A stretch of DNA of 64,000 nucleotides from Paroceanicella profunda (lineage in GTDB: Bacteria; Pseudomonadota; Alphaproteobacteria; Rhodobacterales; Rhodobacteraceae). Location: contig NZ_CP040818.1 in assembly GCF_005887635.2 (NCBI RefSeq), positions 2,758,501-2,822,500 of the forward strand, written 5' to 3'. Every line of letters starts with the position of its first letter. Position 1 is the first letter of the stretch. The notes beneath the pieces were generated by a model, which saw only the letters and a program-made list of their open reading frames with translations, did no database searches and was not told the DNA's origin. Below, one piece after another: positions 39,188 to 46,524 of the stretch. A program made the position numbers and the translations under genes.

Positions 39188-41040
39188 GCCGCGGCCTCCG
39201 CCATCGCCAGCTCTGGCACGTTTGCGCGGGCCAGCGCGGCGGCGAGCGGCGGGCACACGCTGTTGCCGCACATGCGGCCTTGGGCGGTGCCGGTGAGCTT
39301 GATGGTGCTTCCGTCCGGGAGCACGCCGGTGTCGATCTCGTAGCTGTCCGGGAAGCCCTGCGCGCGGAAGCGCTCGCGCGGCGTGAGCATGCGCATACCG
39401 ATGTCGGCGATGGCATAGGGGTTGACGTCGATCTCGACCGTCACCAACCCGAAGCGGTCCTTCGTGGTGTCGGTGTGCATCGGGCCCGCGAGCTCGGCGC
39501 CGCCGCCGGTGCCGTAGTACTTGGTGAGGAAGGCAGAGATGAGGCCCGCGTGCTGGCCGCCGGCGGTGAGGGTGCGCAGCGGTTCATCCACCGGGTGCGC
39601 TGTTCCCGTGCCGCGTAGCGAGGCGAGGCTCGCGGCGACCAGTTGCTGGTGCGAGCCGGCGGTGGTGAGGGTGGAGAGCGGCGCATCGGCGCGCCGCCCG
39701 ACCACGCCGCCGTTGTGCTGGGCGAGGAACGCCATGGCGATCCCGATGGGGGCCGCGCCACCGGGGCGCTTGATGAAGCTGTTGGCGGTGATCGTTGGCG
39801 CGGGGTCCGACAGTGGCGCGCCGGTGGAGCCGGTGTTGAACTTCGTCAGGAACGCCGCCACCAGCGCATGCTTGCAGGCCCCGGCCACCTGCGTGCCAAG
39901 CGGCGCCTCGATGTCGAGGGCGCGCGGGGCCTGCCCCTTGCGCTCGCCGTAGCCGGTCTGCACCAGCGTCGGCGCCACCACGCAGTTCTGGTCCTTCGGG
40001 CTGGCCGTGATGGTGTGCAGCGGCTCCCCTGCCGAGCGGTTCGCGCCGCCGTGCTGGGCGTAGCTCACGAAGGGGGCCAGTGACGGGACGACGACAGCAT
40101 GGCTGCCCGCACCGGCAGTCTGCACGCCTACAGGCTCATCGACGCTGTATTCGCGTCTGCCTCCCGAGTAGCCGTGTGCGACCGAGATCAGGAAGGGGCG
40201 CTCAGCCTCCAGCACGTAGCGCATCACGCCCCGGGCGATCCGGCGCATGGTGGCCTCGGCCAAAGGCCGCACGGCCCGCAGCCCGTGCTTCGCCATGATC
40301 TCCTCGCTGGTGTCGAAGATGGACGGGCAGGGCAGCGACCAGTCGATGATCTCCGCCGCGGTGCGCCATGGTTTCAGCTTGCCGGCCTTCACCTCGGCGC
40401 TGTCGGGCGCGCCGTGCGTCGGCTCGGGCCAGACGATGGGCTTGCCGTCGCGGCGGGCGATGACGAAAAGGCGCTTGCGGATGGTCGGGGCGCCGTAGTC
40501 GCAGGCGCGCAGCTCCCGGTGCTCGACCTTGTAGCCGAGCCGCTGCAACTCGCGCACCCAGCGGGCGAAGGTCTCGCCCCGGCGCTGCGGGCAGGGCTTG
40601 CCGTCAACCGTGAGCGGGCCCCAGGTGCGGAACTCCTCGACGTTCTCCAGGATGATCACCCTGGGCCGCACGCGCTTCGCCCACAGGACCACCGTCCACG
40701 CGAGATCGCGGATGTTGCGCTTGAGCGGGCGGCCGCCCTTGGCCTTCGAGAAGTGCTTGCAGTCTGGACTGGACCACGAGAGCCCGACCGGCCGGCGGCC
40801 GATCAGCTCCAGCGGATCGACCTGCCAGATGTTCTTGGACACGTGCACCGTGTCCGGGTGGTTCGCGGCATGCAGGGCCAGCGCCTCGGCGTCGTGGTCG
40901 ATGGCATAGTCTGGAGAGCGACCGAGCGCCATCTCGATGCCGGTGGAGGCACCGCCGCCGCCGGCGAAGCTGTCGGTGATCAACTCGCGGTCATCGACGG
41001 GCTCGGCGGGGAGCGGGGCAAAGGGGAGGAGGGCGTTCAT
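39184..41040 (-). CDS. C5-cytosine DNA methyltransferase with tandem internal repeats
   Basis: 618 residues. Motif I is DSFAGGGGAS (23-32). The catalytic cysteine is C94 in SPDCKHFS, where Asp replaces the usual second Pro. The ENV motif is at 132-134, motif VIII is CDYGAPTIRKRLFVIARR (180-197), and motif X-like MCGNSVCPPLA is at 590-600. Between motifs VIII and X, about 283-534, six or seven repeats of 33-40 residues occupy the target-recognition zone (pattern AFLxK...G...P..TxTA...H.LVA). It probably protects phage DNA from restriction. ATG at 41038-41040, coupled to the small membrane gene by ATGA. Confidence 0.9.
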   Translation of the reverse strand: MNALLPFAPLPAEPVDDRELITDSFAGGGGASTGIEMALGRSPDYAIDHDAEALALHAANHPDTVHVSKNIWQVDPLELIGRRPVGLSWSSPDCKHFSKAKGGRPLKRNIRDLAWTVVLWAKRVRPRVIILENVEEFRTWGPLTVDGKPCPQRRGETFARWVRELQRLGYKVEHRELRACDYGAPTIRKRLFVIARRDGKPIVWPEPTHGAPDSAEVKAGKLKPWRTAAEIIDWSLPCPSIFDTSEEIMAKHGLRAVRPLAEATMRRIARGVMRYVLEAERPFLISVAHGYSGGRREYSVDEPVGVQTAGAGSHAVVVPSLAPFVSYAQHGGANRSAGEPLHTITASPKDQNCVVAPTLVQTGYGERKGQAPRALDIEAPLGTQVAGACKHALVAAFLTKFNTGSTGAPLSDPAPTITANSFIKRPGGAAPIGIAMAFLAQHNGGVVGRRADAPLSTLTTAGSHQQLVAASLASLRGTGTAHPVDEPLRTLTAGGQHAGLISAFLTKYYGTGGGAELAGPMHTDTTKDRFGLVTVEIDVNPYAIADIGMRMLTPRERFRAQGFPDSYEIDTGVLPDGSTIKLTGTAQGRMCGNSVCPPLAAALARANVPELAMAEAAA

Positions 41041-41234
41041 GACAACCACCACAGCAGCACGATGCCAATGAGCAGCCAGCCGAAGCCGCCCAGCGTGGCG
41101 GCGAGCAGGAAGGGCCGCAGGCCGTGCAGGCAGACGCCGTTGGCGTCGGCCCAGATGCCGGTCGCTAGCGCGCCCGCCGCCACGCCGCAGATCGCGACGA
41201 AGGTCAGGGGCAGGGCGAGGGTGATGTCCATCAT
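41037..41234 (-). CDS. small phage membrane protein
   Basis: 65 residues with two hydrophobic helices (LALPLTFVAICGVAAGALA and the C-terminal FGWLLIGIVLLWWLS). It is coupled on both sides by four-base overlaps, between the 54-residue protein and the methyltransferase. Function unknown. Confidence 0.7.
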   Translation of the reverse strand: MMDITLALPLTFVAICGVAAGALATGIWADANGVCLHGLRPFLLAATLGGFGWLLIGIVLLWWLS

Positions 41235-41395
41235 GCCTGCGCCTGCAGGTCGGCGCGGTGCCGGGCGATCTCGGCACGCATGCGGGTGAGGGTGTCGTGC
41301 TCGGTGGCCGCGGCATCGTCGGCGCCGTTATGGGCGTGCACGCTCGCCTCGAAAATGAGCTGCGACACCTGGGCGGAATGCTCTCCGAACTGCAT
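41231..41395 (-). CDS. 54-residue phage protein
   Basis: ATG at 41393-41395 behind AGGAGC; the stop overlaps the next start (ATGA). The sequence MQFGEHSAQVSQLIFEASVH continues as an Ala/Arg/His-rich helical tail. It is short but has an excellent ribosome site and operon fit. Function unknown. Confidence 0.6.
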   Translation of the reverse strand: MQFGEHSAQVSQLIFEASVHAHNGADDAAATEHDTLTRMRAEIARHRADLQAQA

Positions 41396-41505
41396 CTTGG
41401 TGCTCCTGATTGGATAAGGTGCCCGCCGGCGTGATGGGAGGGGTCTGCCGGCGGGCTGGCTGCCGTGGCCCGAGAGGGACAGGGGCCGGGCAGGTCTCGG
41501 GATGC

Positions 41506-42453
41506 CTATCGATGGTTGCCGTAAAAGAGCGGCAGCTCGGTCTCTGCCTCGGCGAAGGCGCCGGCGCCCTCGAGGGCGTCACGGCGCGCGAGATCGGCGC
41601 GGTGCATGTCGTAGAACCACGTCACCTTGCCGTCGCGCACCCGGTAGCGCAGGTGGGCCGCGATGGCGTAGCGCGGGCCGTTCTCGAAGACAGGCAGCGA
41701 AAGCAGGAACAGACTCGGGATTTCGAGTGGCGCCCCGCTGCTGTCGAGGTGATCCTCTTCCCATGCCATGCCAGCGCGTCCGCTCTGCAGGCTCACCTTG
41801 CCCTTCACCCGGGCATGCGCGCGGATCTCGATCCCCTCGGCGAACTGCATCATCTGCGCCCGCGTGGCGAGCCGGCCGCCAATGGCCTGCCGGTATTGCC
41901 ACAGCCGCAACACGTCCTCGGGCACATCGTCCTCCTTCGCAGCCTCGAGGCCGGGCAGCGGATCGATGATGTCGATGGCGTTGTCGGTGAGGTGCTGGGC
42001 GAAAGCCTCCTGCGACATGGCCGCCTTGTTCAGTTCCGACCACGCGTGCCATTCCGGCGCCAGCGGGAAGGGATAGGACACGGTGTGATCGCAGAAGGCC
42101 GGGGTGCCGCCGTTCGGGGCATGATAGTCGATCACCGCCAGCAGCTCGGGCGCATCGCCGCTCGACAGAAACAGCGCGGAGTGCTTCTCGCGGTGGTGCT
42201 TCACCATAGCGACGAAGGCAGTCAGGGTTTCCGCGCGGGCCTTGCGGCGGATGCGTCGGGGATGCAGGGCCAGCGCCTCAAGGTCATCGGAGACGTTCTT
42301 CGCCTGCACGGTGCCGTGTGCGCCGGGGGTGAGCAGATAGCGGGCGGGTGCATCATGTCGAACGCTGTCGCCCTGCACCTCGATCACGCGGGGTTCGTAG
42401 GCGCCACGCATCTCGGTGAGCAGTGCGGCCATGCCGGGCTCGTGGGTGTCCAT
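41506..42453 (-). CDS. DUF2303 (YfdQ-like) phage protein
   Basis: 315 residues. Typical DUF2303 features: YLLTPGAHGTVQAKNVSDDL near the N-terminus, FVAMVKHHREKHSALF, VIDYHAPNGGTPAFCDHTV and WHAWSELNKAAMSQEAFAQ. YfdQ-like proteins occur in the early regions of many phages beside recombination or single-strand-binding genes; their role is not established. It is preceded by the 122-residue protein with a 13-bp gap. Confidence 0.85.
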   Translation of the reverse strand: MDTHEPGMAALLTEMRGAYEPRVIEVQGDSVRHDAPARYLLTPGAHGTVQAKNVSDDLEALALHPRRIRRKARAETLTAFVAMVKHHREKHSALFLSSGDAPELLAVIDYHAPNGGTPAFCDHTVSYPFPLAPEWHAWSELNKAAMSQEAFAQHLTDNAIDIIDPLPGLEAAKEDDVPEDVLRLWQYRQAIGGRLATRAQMMQFAEGIEIRAHARVKGKVSLQSGRAGMAWEEDHLDSSGAPLEIPSLFLLSLPVFENGPRYAIAAHLRYRVRDGKVTWFYDMHRADLARRDALEGAGAFAEAETELPLFYGNHR

Positions 42454-42466
42454 GTCGGTGATCTCC

Positions 42467-42835
42467 TCAGACGGTGCGGGGCGCGGTCTCGCCGGCGCCT
42501 CCGTTGGTGGTTGCGAAGTTCAGCCGGCCTTGCCGCGGATCGTGGGCGGTGGGGTTGCCCTCCCGCGACAGGAAGAGCGTGGCCTCGGTGGCCGGCGGTG
42601 CGGGTGTCTTGATGGAGATGGCGGCCTTCGCCTTGAGCATCCCGCGCTCGAGGGTGAGGTCGATCTTGACGGTGATGGAGCCCTTGGCGCTGACCTGGTT
42701 CTCGGCGGCGTGCGCTCGCAGGGTGTCGAGCATCTCTCGCAGGCGCTCGGAGGCCGTGATTTCCGCGTCACCGTGATTGATGAGCTGCAGGAAGTCCGAG
42801 AACGTGGTGGCGCCGGTGTCGGCGGGTTCGGTCAT
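42467..42835 (-). CDS. phage protein paired with DUF2303
   Basis: 122 residues, ATG at 42833-42835. The N-terminal part is helical (FSDFLQLINHGDAEITASERL), and a beta-like segment GSITVKIDLTLERGMLKAKAA follows. The tail GEGNPTAHDPRQ-like region is polar. No function recognised; it sits directly upstream of the DUF2303 gene and may work with it. Confidence 0.7.
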   Translation of the reverse strand: MTEPADTGATTFSDFLQLINHGDAEITASERLREMLDTLRAHAAENQVSAKGSITVKIDLTLERGMLKAKAAISIKTPAPPATEATLFLSREGNPTAHDPRQGRLNFATTNGGAGETAPRTV

Positions 42836-42889
42836 TGGGGTGTCTCCTGGGGCGAGGTTGGTGGAAAGCGTGCCTGGGACGCGCGGCGG

Positions 42890-43075
42890 TTATCCGAGGT
42901 GCACCAGCAAAAAGAGGATGCCGGCGAGGAGCAGGCCGACCGCGGAGAGGGCGGCCTGAACGTCGACCCGGTACGTCTCTTGTTCTATCTGGCCGCCGTC
43001 CGTGAACCGGACCACGTGATGGAGCAGCATCTCGAATGTGTGGCCGCTCACGGCGAGCTGGTTCTGGTCGGTCAT
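42890..43075 (-). CDS. small phage membrane protein
   Basis: 61 residues, ATG at 43073-43075, overlapping the upstream stop by four bases. The N-terminus is polar (MTDQNQLAVSGHTFEML) and a single C-terminal helix (ALSAVGLLLAGILFLLVHL) spans the membrane. Function unknown. Confidence 0.65.
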   Translation of the reverse strand: MTDQNQLAVSGHTFEMLLHHVVRFTDGGQIEQETYRVDVQAALSAVGLLLAGILFLLVHLG

Positions 43076-43650
43076 GATCCCGCTCCCAAAGCCGCCAAGC
43101 CACAGGCGAGGCCTGCAATCAGGACGATCACAAGTGAGAGGATCGTCCCCACGCGCAGGCTGACTTTCGTGGCGCGCTCGTTCTCCTCGATCTGCGCCCG
43201 CAAACGCTCGACAGCCTCGGCGCACTCTGCCCCGGGCACCGCCTCCTCGGCCACGAAGAGCGTCACGACAACTTTGTCGATGGCGCCGATCCCAGCATGC
43301 TGCTTCACCACGAGATCGCTCTGCGCCTTGAGTGGCTGCCTGGTCTCGCGGTCCACCACCATCAGCGCACGCTTGCCCCGAACCTCCTGCATGTCGAGGG
43401 TGACGGGGCGGCGCGATGGGGTGGGCGTCGGCGGGATGTCCGGGTGCAGCGCGAAAGTGGCGCGCACCGAGTAGGCGCTCCACGTGGTGTCGGTGATTTC
43501 GACGCGCTCCACGCCGGCCAGCGGCTGGCCCGTCTCCGCATCCACAAGGGTGGGGGCAACCCGGAAGGGCCCGCGGGCAACCATGCGCAGGGCAATGGCG
43601 CGGGCGGGGCGGGGGCGCGGGGGCAGGGTGGTGTGGTTGTCGTGGATCAT
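43072..43650 (-). CDS. tail-anchored phage membrane protein
   Basis: 192 residues, ATG at 43648-43650. A beta-rich body (VERVEITDTTWSAYSVRATF, GKRALMVVDRETRQPL) is followed by a helix (AECAEAVERLRAQIEENERA) and one C-terminal membrane span (VGTILSLVIVLIAGLACGLAAL). It shares one base with the upstream stop (TGATG). No family recognised. Confidence 0.7.
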   Translation of the reverse strand: MIHDNHTTLPPRPRPARAIALRMVARGPFRVAPTLVDAETGQPLAGVERVEITDTTWSAYSVRATFALHPDIPPTPTPSRRPVTLDMQEVRGKRALMVVDRETRQPLKAQSDLVVKQHAGIGAIDKVVVTLFVAEEAVPGAECAEAVERLRAQIEENERATKVSLRVGTILSLVIVLIAGLACGLAALGAGS

Positions 43651-43904
43651 CACGCCGCCCTCTGACTGGCGGCAATGCACCAGCGGCGCAGGGCGTGCTC
43701 GACGGTCTCGGCATGCACCTCGATACCGAGCATGCCGAGGCGGCAGAGACCTCCCGGCCATTCGAGGCTGGCCTCGCCATCGGCCAGGAGGGCGTCCAGC
43801 AGGTCGCGCCGGTCGGCGGGGGTCTTCCGGCGGCGGAAGTCCTCGACCAGCACAAGGCGCTGGTCGGCGGGGCGGGTGAGGCAATTGCGGGAAATGCCGA
43901 TCAT
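43650..43904 (-). CDS. phage protein of unknown function
   Basis: 84 residues, ATG at 43902-43904. It begins MIGISRNCLTRPADQRLVLV and contains a helical centre (ADRRDLLDALLADGEASLEW). Coupled on both sides by overlaps. Function unknown. Confidence 0.65.
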   Translation of the reverse strand: MIGISRNCLTRPADQRLVLVEDFRRRKTPADRRDLLDALLADGEASLEWPGGLCRLGMLGIEVHAETVEHALRRWCIAASQRAA

Positions 43905-44095
43905 GCCGCGCGCTCCCGAACGAGGGGGACGTAGCGGGCCGTGCCATCGGGCGCGGTGACCATGCGGAGGGCCGGCAGGCGGCCCTCGTGCTTCAGGGTG
44001 AGCAGCGCGAGGCTGGCGAGTGAGGGGGTGTGCGGGCCGGTGCCGGTGAGGATGGCGCGGGCCTCGCTGCGGATGCGGTCAGGGTGGGTCTGCAT
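43901..44095 (-). CDS. first gene of the leftward early operon
   Basis: 64 residues, ATG at 44093-44095 behind GGGAGACG. It is basic and helical at the N-terminus (MQTHPDRIRSEARAILTG) with an Arg-rich end. It lies 30 bp from the PL -10 box, so it is the first protein made from that promoter. Function unknown. Confidence 0.65.
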   Translation of the reverse strand: MQTHPDRIRSEARAILTGTGPHTPSLASLALLTLKHEGRLPALRMVTAPDGTARYVPLVRERAA

Positions 44096-44124
44096 TGCCG
44101 TCTCCCGTGTGGTGATTGGGGATA

Positions 44125-44175
44125 AATATGGCAAAACGGCATATGGTCGTCAAACACAAAATGTCAAAATGACAT
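44125..44175 (-). promoter_or_regulatory. PL-type promoter with two repressor operators
   Basis: On the minus strand TTGACG (-35, 44148-44153), a 17-bp spacer and CATATT (-10, 44125-44130). Operator 1, ATGCCGTTTTGCCAT (44128-44142), fills the spacer and part of the -10. Operator 2, ATGTCATTTTGACAT (44161-44175), is a perfect 6-3-6 palindrome with its centre 33 bp upstream. The layout is repeated at the Cro-side promoter. It drives the operon from 44095 to 36900. Confidence 0.75.
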
Positions 44176-44240
44176 ATTTTCTAGTGGGAGGGCCAAGCTA
44201 CAGCTACACTGCTCCGGCGCCCGGATGGCCCGGGCGCACG

Positions 44241-44265
44241 AAAAAGCCCCGCGCGAGGCGGGGCT
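44241..44265 (-). terminator. terminator of the repressor operon
   Basis: On the minus strand AGCCCCGC-N5-GCGGGGCT is followed by TTTTT (44241-44245 as A on the plus strand). It lies 95 bp past the stop of the gene that follows the repressor and before the PL region, so it closes that transcript. Confidence 0.85.
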
Positions 44266-44276
44266 GAGGAGGATGG

Positions 44277-44489
44277 ATGAAAGATGTCCTGCAGCTCGCG
44301 GCTGATCTTACAGAGAGCGCAGTGTTCTGGGCATTTCTAGAGTGGTCGCTAACTTTCGTTCATGCGGGGCAGCTCGCTTTTATGGTAATTTTGTTTCGCC
44401 GCATGTCTGCTTCTGAAAGAGCCAGGCGAAGAACTGCGGCTCTTTCTCGTGCCGCGCTCGAGGCCGGGCGGTCGTCGACCGAAATGTGA
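44277..44489 (+). CDS. possible small membrane protein on the opposite strand
   Basis: 70 residues with hydrophobic stretches (FWAFLEWSLTFVHAGQLAFMVILF) and a basic tail. GAGGAGG lies only four bases before the ATG. It overlaps the 3' end of the leftward gene 44360-44938 for 130 bases and begins next to a leftward terminator, with no clear promoter. It could be an antisense shadow; kept because of the ribosome site. Confidence 0.25.
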   Translation: MKDVLQLAADLTESAVFWAFLEWSLTFVHAGQLAFMVILFRRMSASERARRRTAALSRAALEAGRSSTEM

Positions 44490-44938
44490 CGGCAAAATAC
44501 AAAGGAATAGGTTTTAGTTTGGGAAGGGGGGATCCATGACGCGTTCAGGTCTACGCCGGAGATCTGCTGTTTAAACCCCTCTGGCTCTGGGTGTGTGAGC
44601 ATGTGCCCCCCTCCGGGGGCGCGAGTCTTGACAAGAGGTGAGATCAGTTCGGCCCATCGATGCGAGGTGCGGATGTAGTCTAACCGTATGCCTGATGGCT
44701 GATTGTTGGTGATGGAAAGTTCAGCGCTGTATGCCCGATAGGGCCCGATGTGACGTAATTCGGTGCTTGTCATTCCACCTTGACCATCGTCCTCCATCTT
44801 CGTCGTGTTCTTTATCGTTATTTCGATGGTTGGTCGGGTTTGTCGCTCTTGGTGGCGCCACCTTCTGTACTGAACATAGCCCATGCCAATGGTCAGGGAC
44901 CAATTTCCGATCCAGTTGAGATCGGCCAGCCAGCTCAC
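44360..44938 (-). CDS. lysogeny-operon protein in the rex position
   Basis: 192 residues, ATG at 44936-44938, overlapping the repressor stop by four bases, so it is translated from the repressor transcript. The N-terminus is weakly hydrophobic (LNWIGNWSLTIGMGYVQYRR) and may be a membrane anchor or signal anchor. The rest looks beta-rich (RPTIEITIKNTT, YSAELSITNNQPSGIRLDYI, KTYSFVF) with a basic helical end. I recognise no family. It is noticeably richer in A+T than its neighbours. The position matches lambda rexA, making superinfection exclusion or another lysogen-expressed trait the best guess (inference). Confidence 0.75.
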   Translation of the reverse strand: MSWLADLNWIGNWSLTIGMGYVQYRRWRHQERQTRPTIEITIKNTTKMEDDGQGGMTSTELRHIGPYRAYSAELSITNNQPSGIRLDYIRTSHRWAELISPLVKTRAPGGGHMLTHPEPEGFKQQISGVDLNASWIPPSQTKTYSFVFCRHISVDDRPASSAARERAAVLRLALSEADMRRNKITIKASCPA

Positions 44939-45561
44939 AAGGCCTTTTCCACCAAATCAGCCGGAAGCGACAGGCGCACGCGTGCTGCCCATTTCAACGC
45001 GATGTTGAACTGGTTCTCGGCCAACATGTTTACCGAGATCAGGTGGAACAGCCCGGGCTCTGTGCCCTGCTTCACCACCTTCACCCAGGCATTGCCGTCC
45101 ATGCCCTCACAGACGCAGATGTGGTTGATCGCCTCGGTGGGCACGCCCTCGTGCGTCTCGCGCCGGTAGAACAGCACGTCGCCGGGCTGGTAGGTCGGCG
45201 CCATGCTGTCGCCCTCAACCTCGACGGCGACGATACCGTGGGGTGAGAGTTCGCGCGGGCAGGTGACCTGATAGAGCCCTTCGCCCTTTGCGTAGGCGTC
45301 CACGAGTGGCACTTGGGCTCCCGCGCCGACGCGGCCGGCGACGGCGATTGAGGAGCGGTCATCTTCGATTAGATCCGCTACGCGACATCCGAGGGCCGTT
45401 GCGATGTCGATAAGAAATTCCAGCGTCAGCCGCCGGCGACCATTCTCGAGGCGAGAAACTGTCCCCTGTTCAACGCCCATGCGGGCGGCGAGCTCAGCCT
45501 GGCTGAACCCCACCTTCTTCCGGATCTGGGCAATGCGGTTTTTCATATGCGCTTCAGACAT
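44935..45561 (-). CDS. CI-type repressor, XRE HTH + S24 peptidase
   Basis: 208 residues from the ATG at 45559-45561; another ATG at 45546 is possible. The N-terminal HTH is FSQAELAARMGVEQGTVSRLENG. The hinge VAGRVGAG offers an Ala-Gly self-cleavage site. The S24 domain has the catalytic serine in EGDSMAPTYQPGD and the lysine in WVKVVKQG. It is therefore expected to be inactivated by RecA-stimulated autocleavage. It is divergent from the Cro-like gene, with shared operators between them. Confidence 0.93.
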   Translation of the reverse strand: MSEAHMKNRIAQIRKKVGFSQAELAARMGVEQGTVSRLENGRRRLTLEFLIDIATALGCRVADLIEDDRSSIAVAGRVGAGAQVPLVDAYAKGEGLYQVTCPRELSPHGIVAVEVEGDSMAPTYQPGDVLFYRRETHEGVPTEAINHICVCEGMDGNAWVKVVKQGTEPGLFHLISVNMLAENQFNIALKWAARVRLSLPADLVEKAL

Positions 45562-45581
45562 ATGTACGCAGGGAAGCGCAA

Positions 45582-45633
45582 TGGTCATTCTGGCATATAC
45601 CATATTGACATAATTATGCCGAATTGGCATTGT
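45582..45633 (+). promoter_or_regulatory. PR-type promoter with two repressor operators
   Basis: TTGACA (-35, 45605-45610), a 17-bp spacer and CATTGT (-10, 45628-45633). Operator 1, ATGCCGAATTGGCAT (45616-45630), starts 5 bp after the -35, exactly as at the leftward promoter. An imperfect operator 2, TGGTCATTCTGGCAT (45582-45596), matches 11 of 15 bases of the leftward operator 2, with its centre 34 bp upstream of operator 1. It drives the Cro-like gene and the rightward genes; the repressor's own promoter must lie in the same gap. Confidence 0.7.
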
Positions 45634-45641
45634 CCCATGCC

Positions 45642-45887
45642 ATGACAAAGCTCGCTGACTATCTCTCCGAACACGGCATCCGCCAGAAGGACTTCGCTGA
45701 TCGCGTTGGCGTCACGCAGGGCACCATCTCGCGGGCGTGCCGGAACACCGCTGGCATCAGTATGAAGCTGGCGGCGCGTATCTCGGCTGCCACAGGCAAG
45801 GCCGTCCCCGTCGAAACCTGGACCGAGCAGTACGTGCCGGTGGAGGCTCCTGCCTCCTGCTCCTCGGCAATTGCGGGGGCGGAGTAA
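45642..45887 (+). CDS. Cro-like repressor
   Basis: 81 residues, ATG at 45642, only 8 bp after the -10 box, so the message may be leaderless or nearly so. Single HTH (QKDFADRVGVTQGTISRACRN) and no peptidase domain. First gene of the rightward transcript; by analogy it shuts off repressor synthesis during lytic growth. Confidence 0.85.
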   Translation: MTKLADYLSEHGIRQKDFADRVGVTQGTISRACRNTAGISMKLAARISAATGKAVPVETWTEQYVPVEAPASCSSAIAGAE

Positions 45888-45951
45888 TGCCCGCCCCCGC
45901 GTCTCCTGCTGAAACCCGCTTTTCCCCACCCATCCCTCTCAACGCGGCACC

Positions 45952-45999
45952 CCTGTTCGCAACCGCACAATGCCTTTGCGGCAGTGCGGCGAACAGGGA
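45952..45999 (+). promoter_or_regulatory. leader hairpin between the Cro-like and CII-position genes
   Basis: CCCTGTTCGC (45952-45961) pairs perfectly with GCGAACAGGG (45990-45999), with an inner CCGCA/TGCGG stem. It lies 20 bp before the next gene's GGAGG. It could be an attenuator or an antitermination signal; no T run follows. Confidence 0.45.
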
Positions 46000-46020
46000 A
46001 TAGGCACCGGAGGTTTTCCC

Positions 46021-46524
46021 ATGCGCCCGCTTCGTCCCAATTCCTTCCACGCGATGCTCGCCGAGGCGCTCGATGCCTGCGGCCGCAAGCATGTCGAGGC
46101 CGAGCTCGGTCGCTCGCTCTCGATGATCAGCCGCTGGACCGACCCGGATGAAGAGAACGGGCGTCGCATGCCGGCCCCCGATCTCGATCTCCTGTGCCGC
46201 CGGTTCCCGGCCGCGGCCACTGTCGTCGCGCACCATTTCGCGGGGATCGCCGGCGGCTTCTTCCTGCCGGTGGAGGAGGGGGACGGCGACGTGGCCGCGG
46301 CGGCGAGCGACTTCACCATGCGGTTCGCGGACACCGCGTCCGGCGTGACGGCGGCCCTCGGCCTGGGCTCGAAGTTGCCGGGAGACCTGACGCCGGAGGA
46401 GGCGGAGGACGTGCATGCGCGCATCGTGCAGACGCAGCTCTCGCTCAACCGCCTGTCCGCCATCGTGCAGACCCGGCGTGCGCCGCAGGCCCGCCTGCGC
46501 GCGGTGGAGGCAGGTGGCAAATGA
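46021..46524 (+). CDS. phage regulatory protein in the cII position
   Basis: 167 residues, ATG at 46021 behind GGAGG. The N-terminal half resembles a short HTH (RKHVEAELGRSLSMISRWTDP), as in phage CII-type activators, and the C-terminal half is helical (TPEEAEDVHARIVQTQLSLNR). CII-like function is inferred from position and the HTH. Overlaps the next gene by four bases. Confidence 0.6.
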   Translation: MRPLRPNSFHAMLAEALDACGRKHVEAELGRSLSMISRWTDPDEENGRRMPAPDLDLLCRRFPAAATVVAHHFAGIAGGFFLPVEEGDGDVAAAASDFTMRFADTASGVTAALGLGSKLPGDLTPEEAEDVHARIVQTQLSLNRLSAIVQTRRAPQARLRAVEAGGK

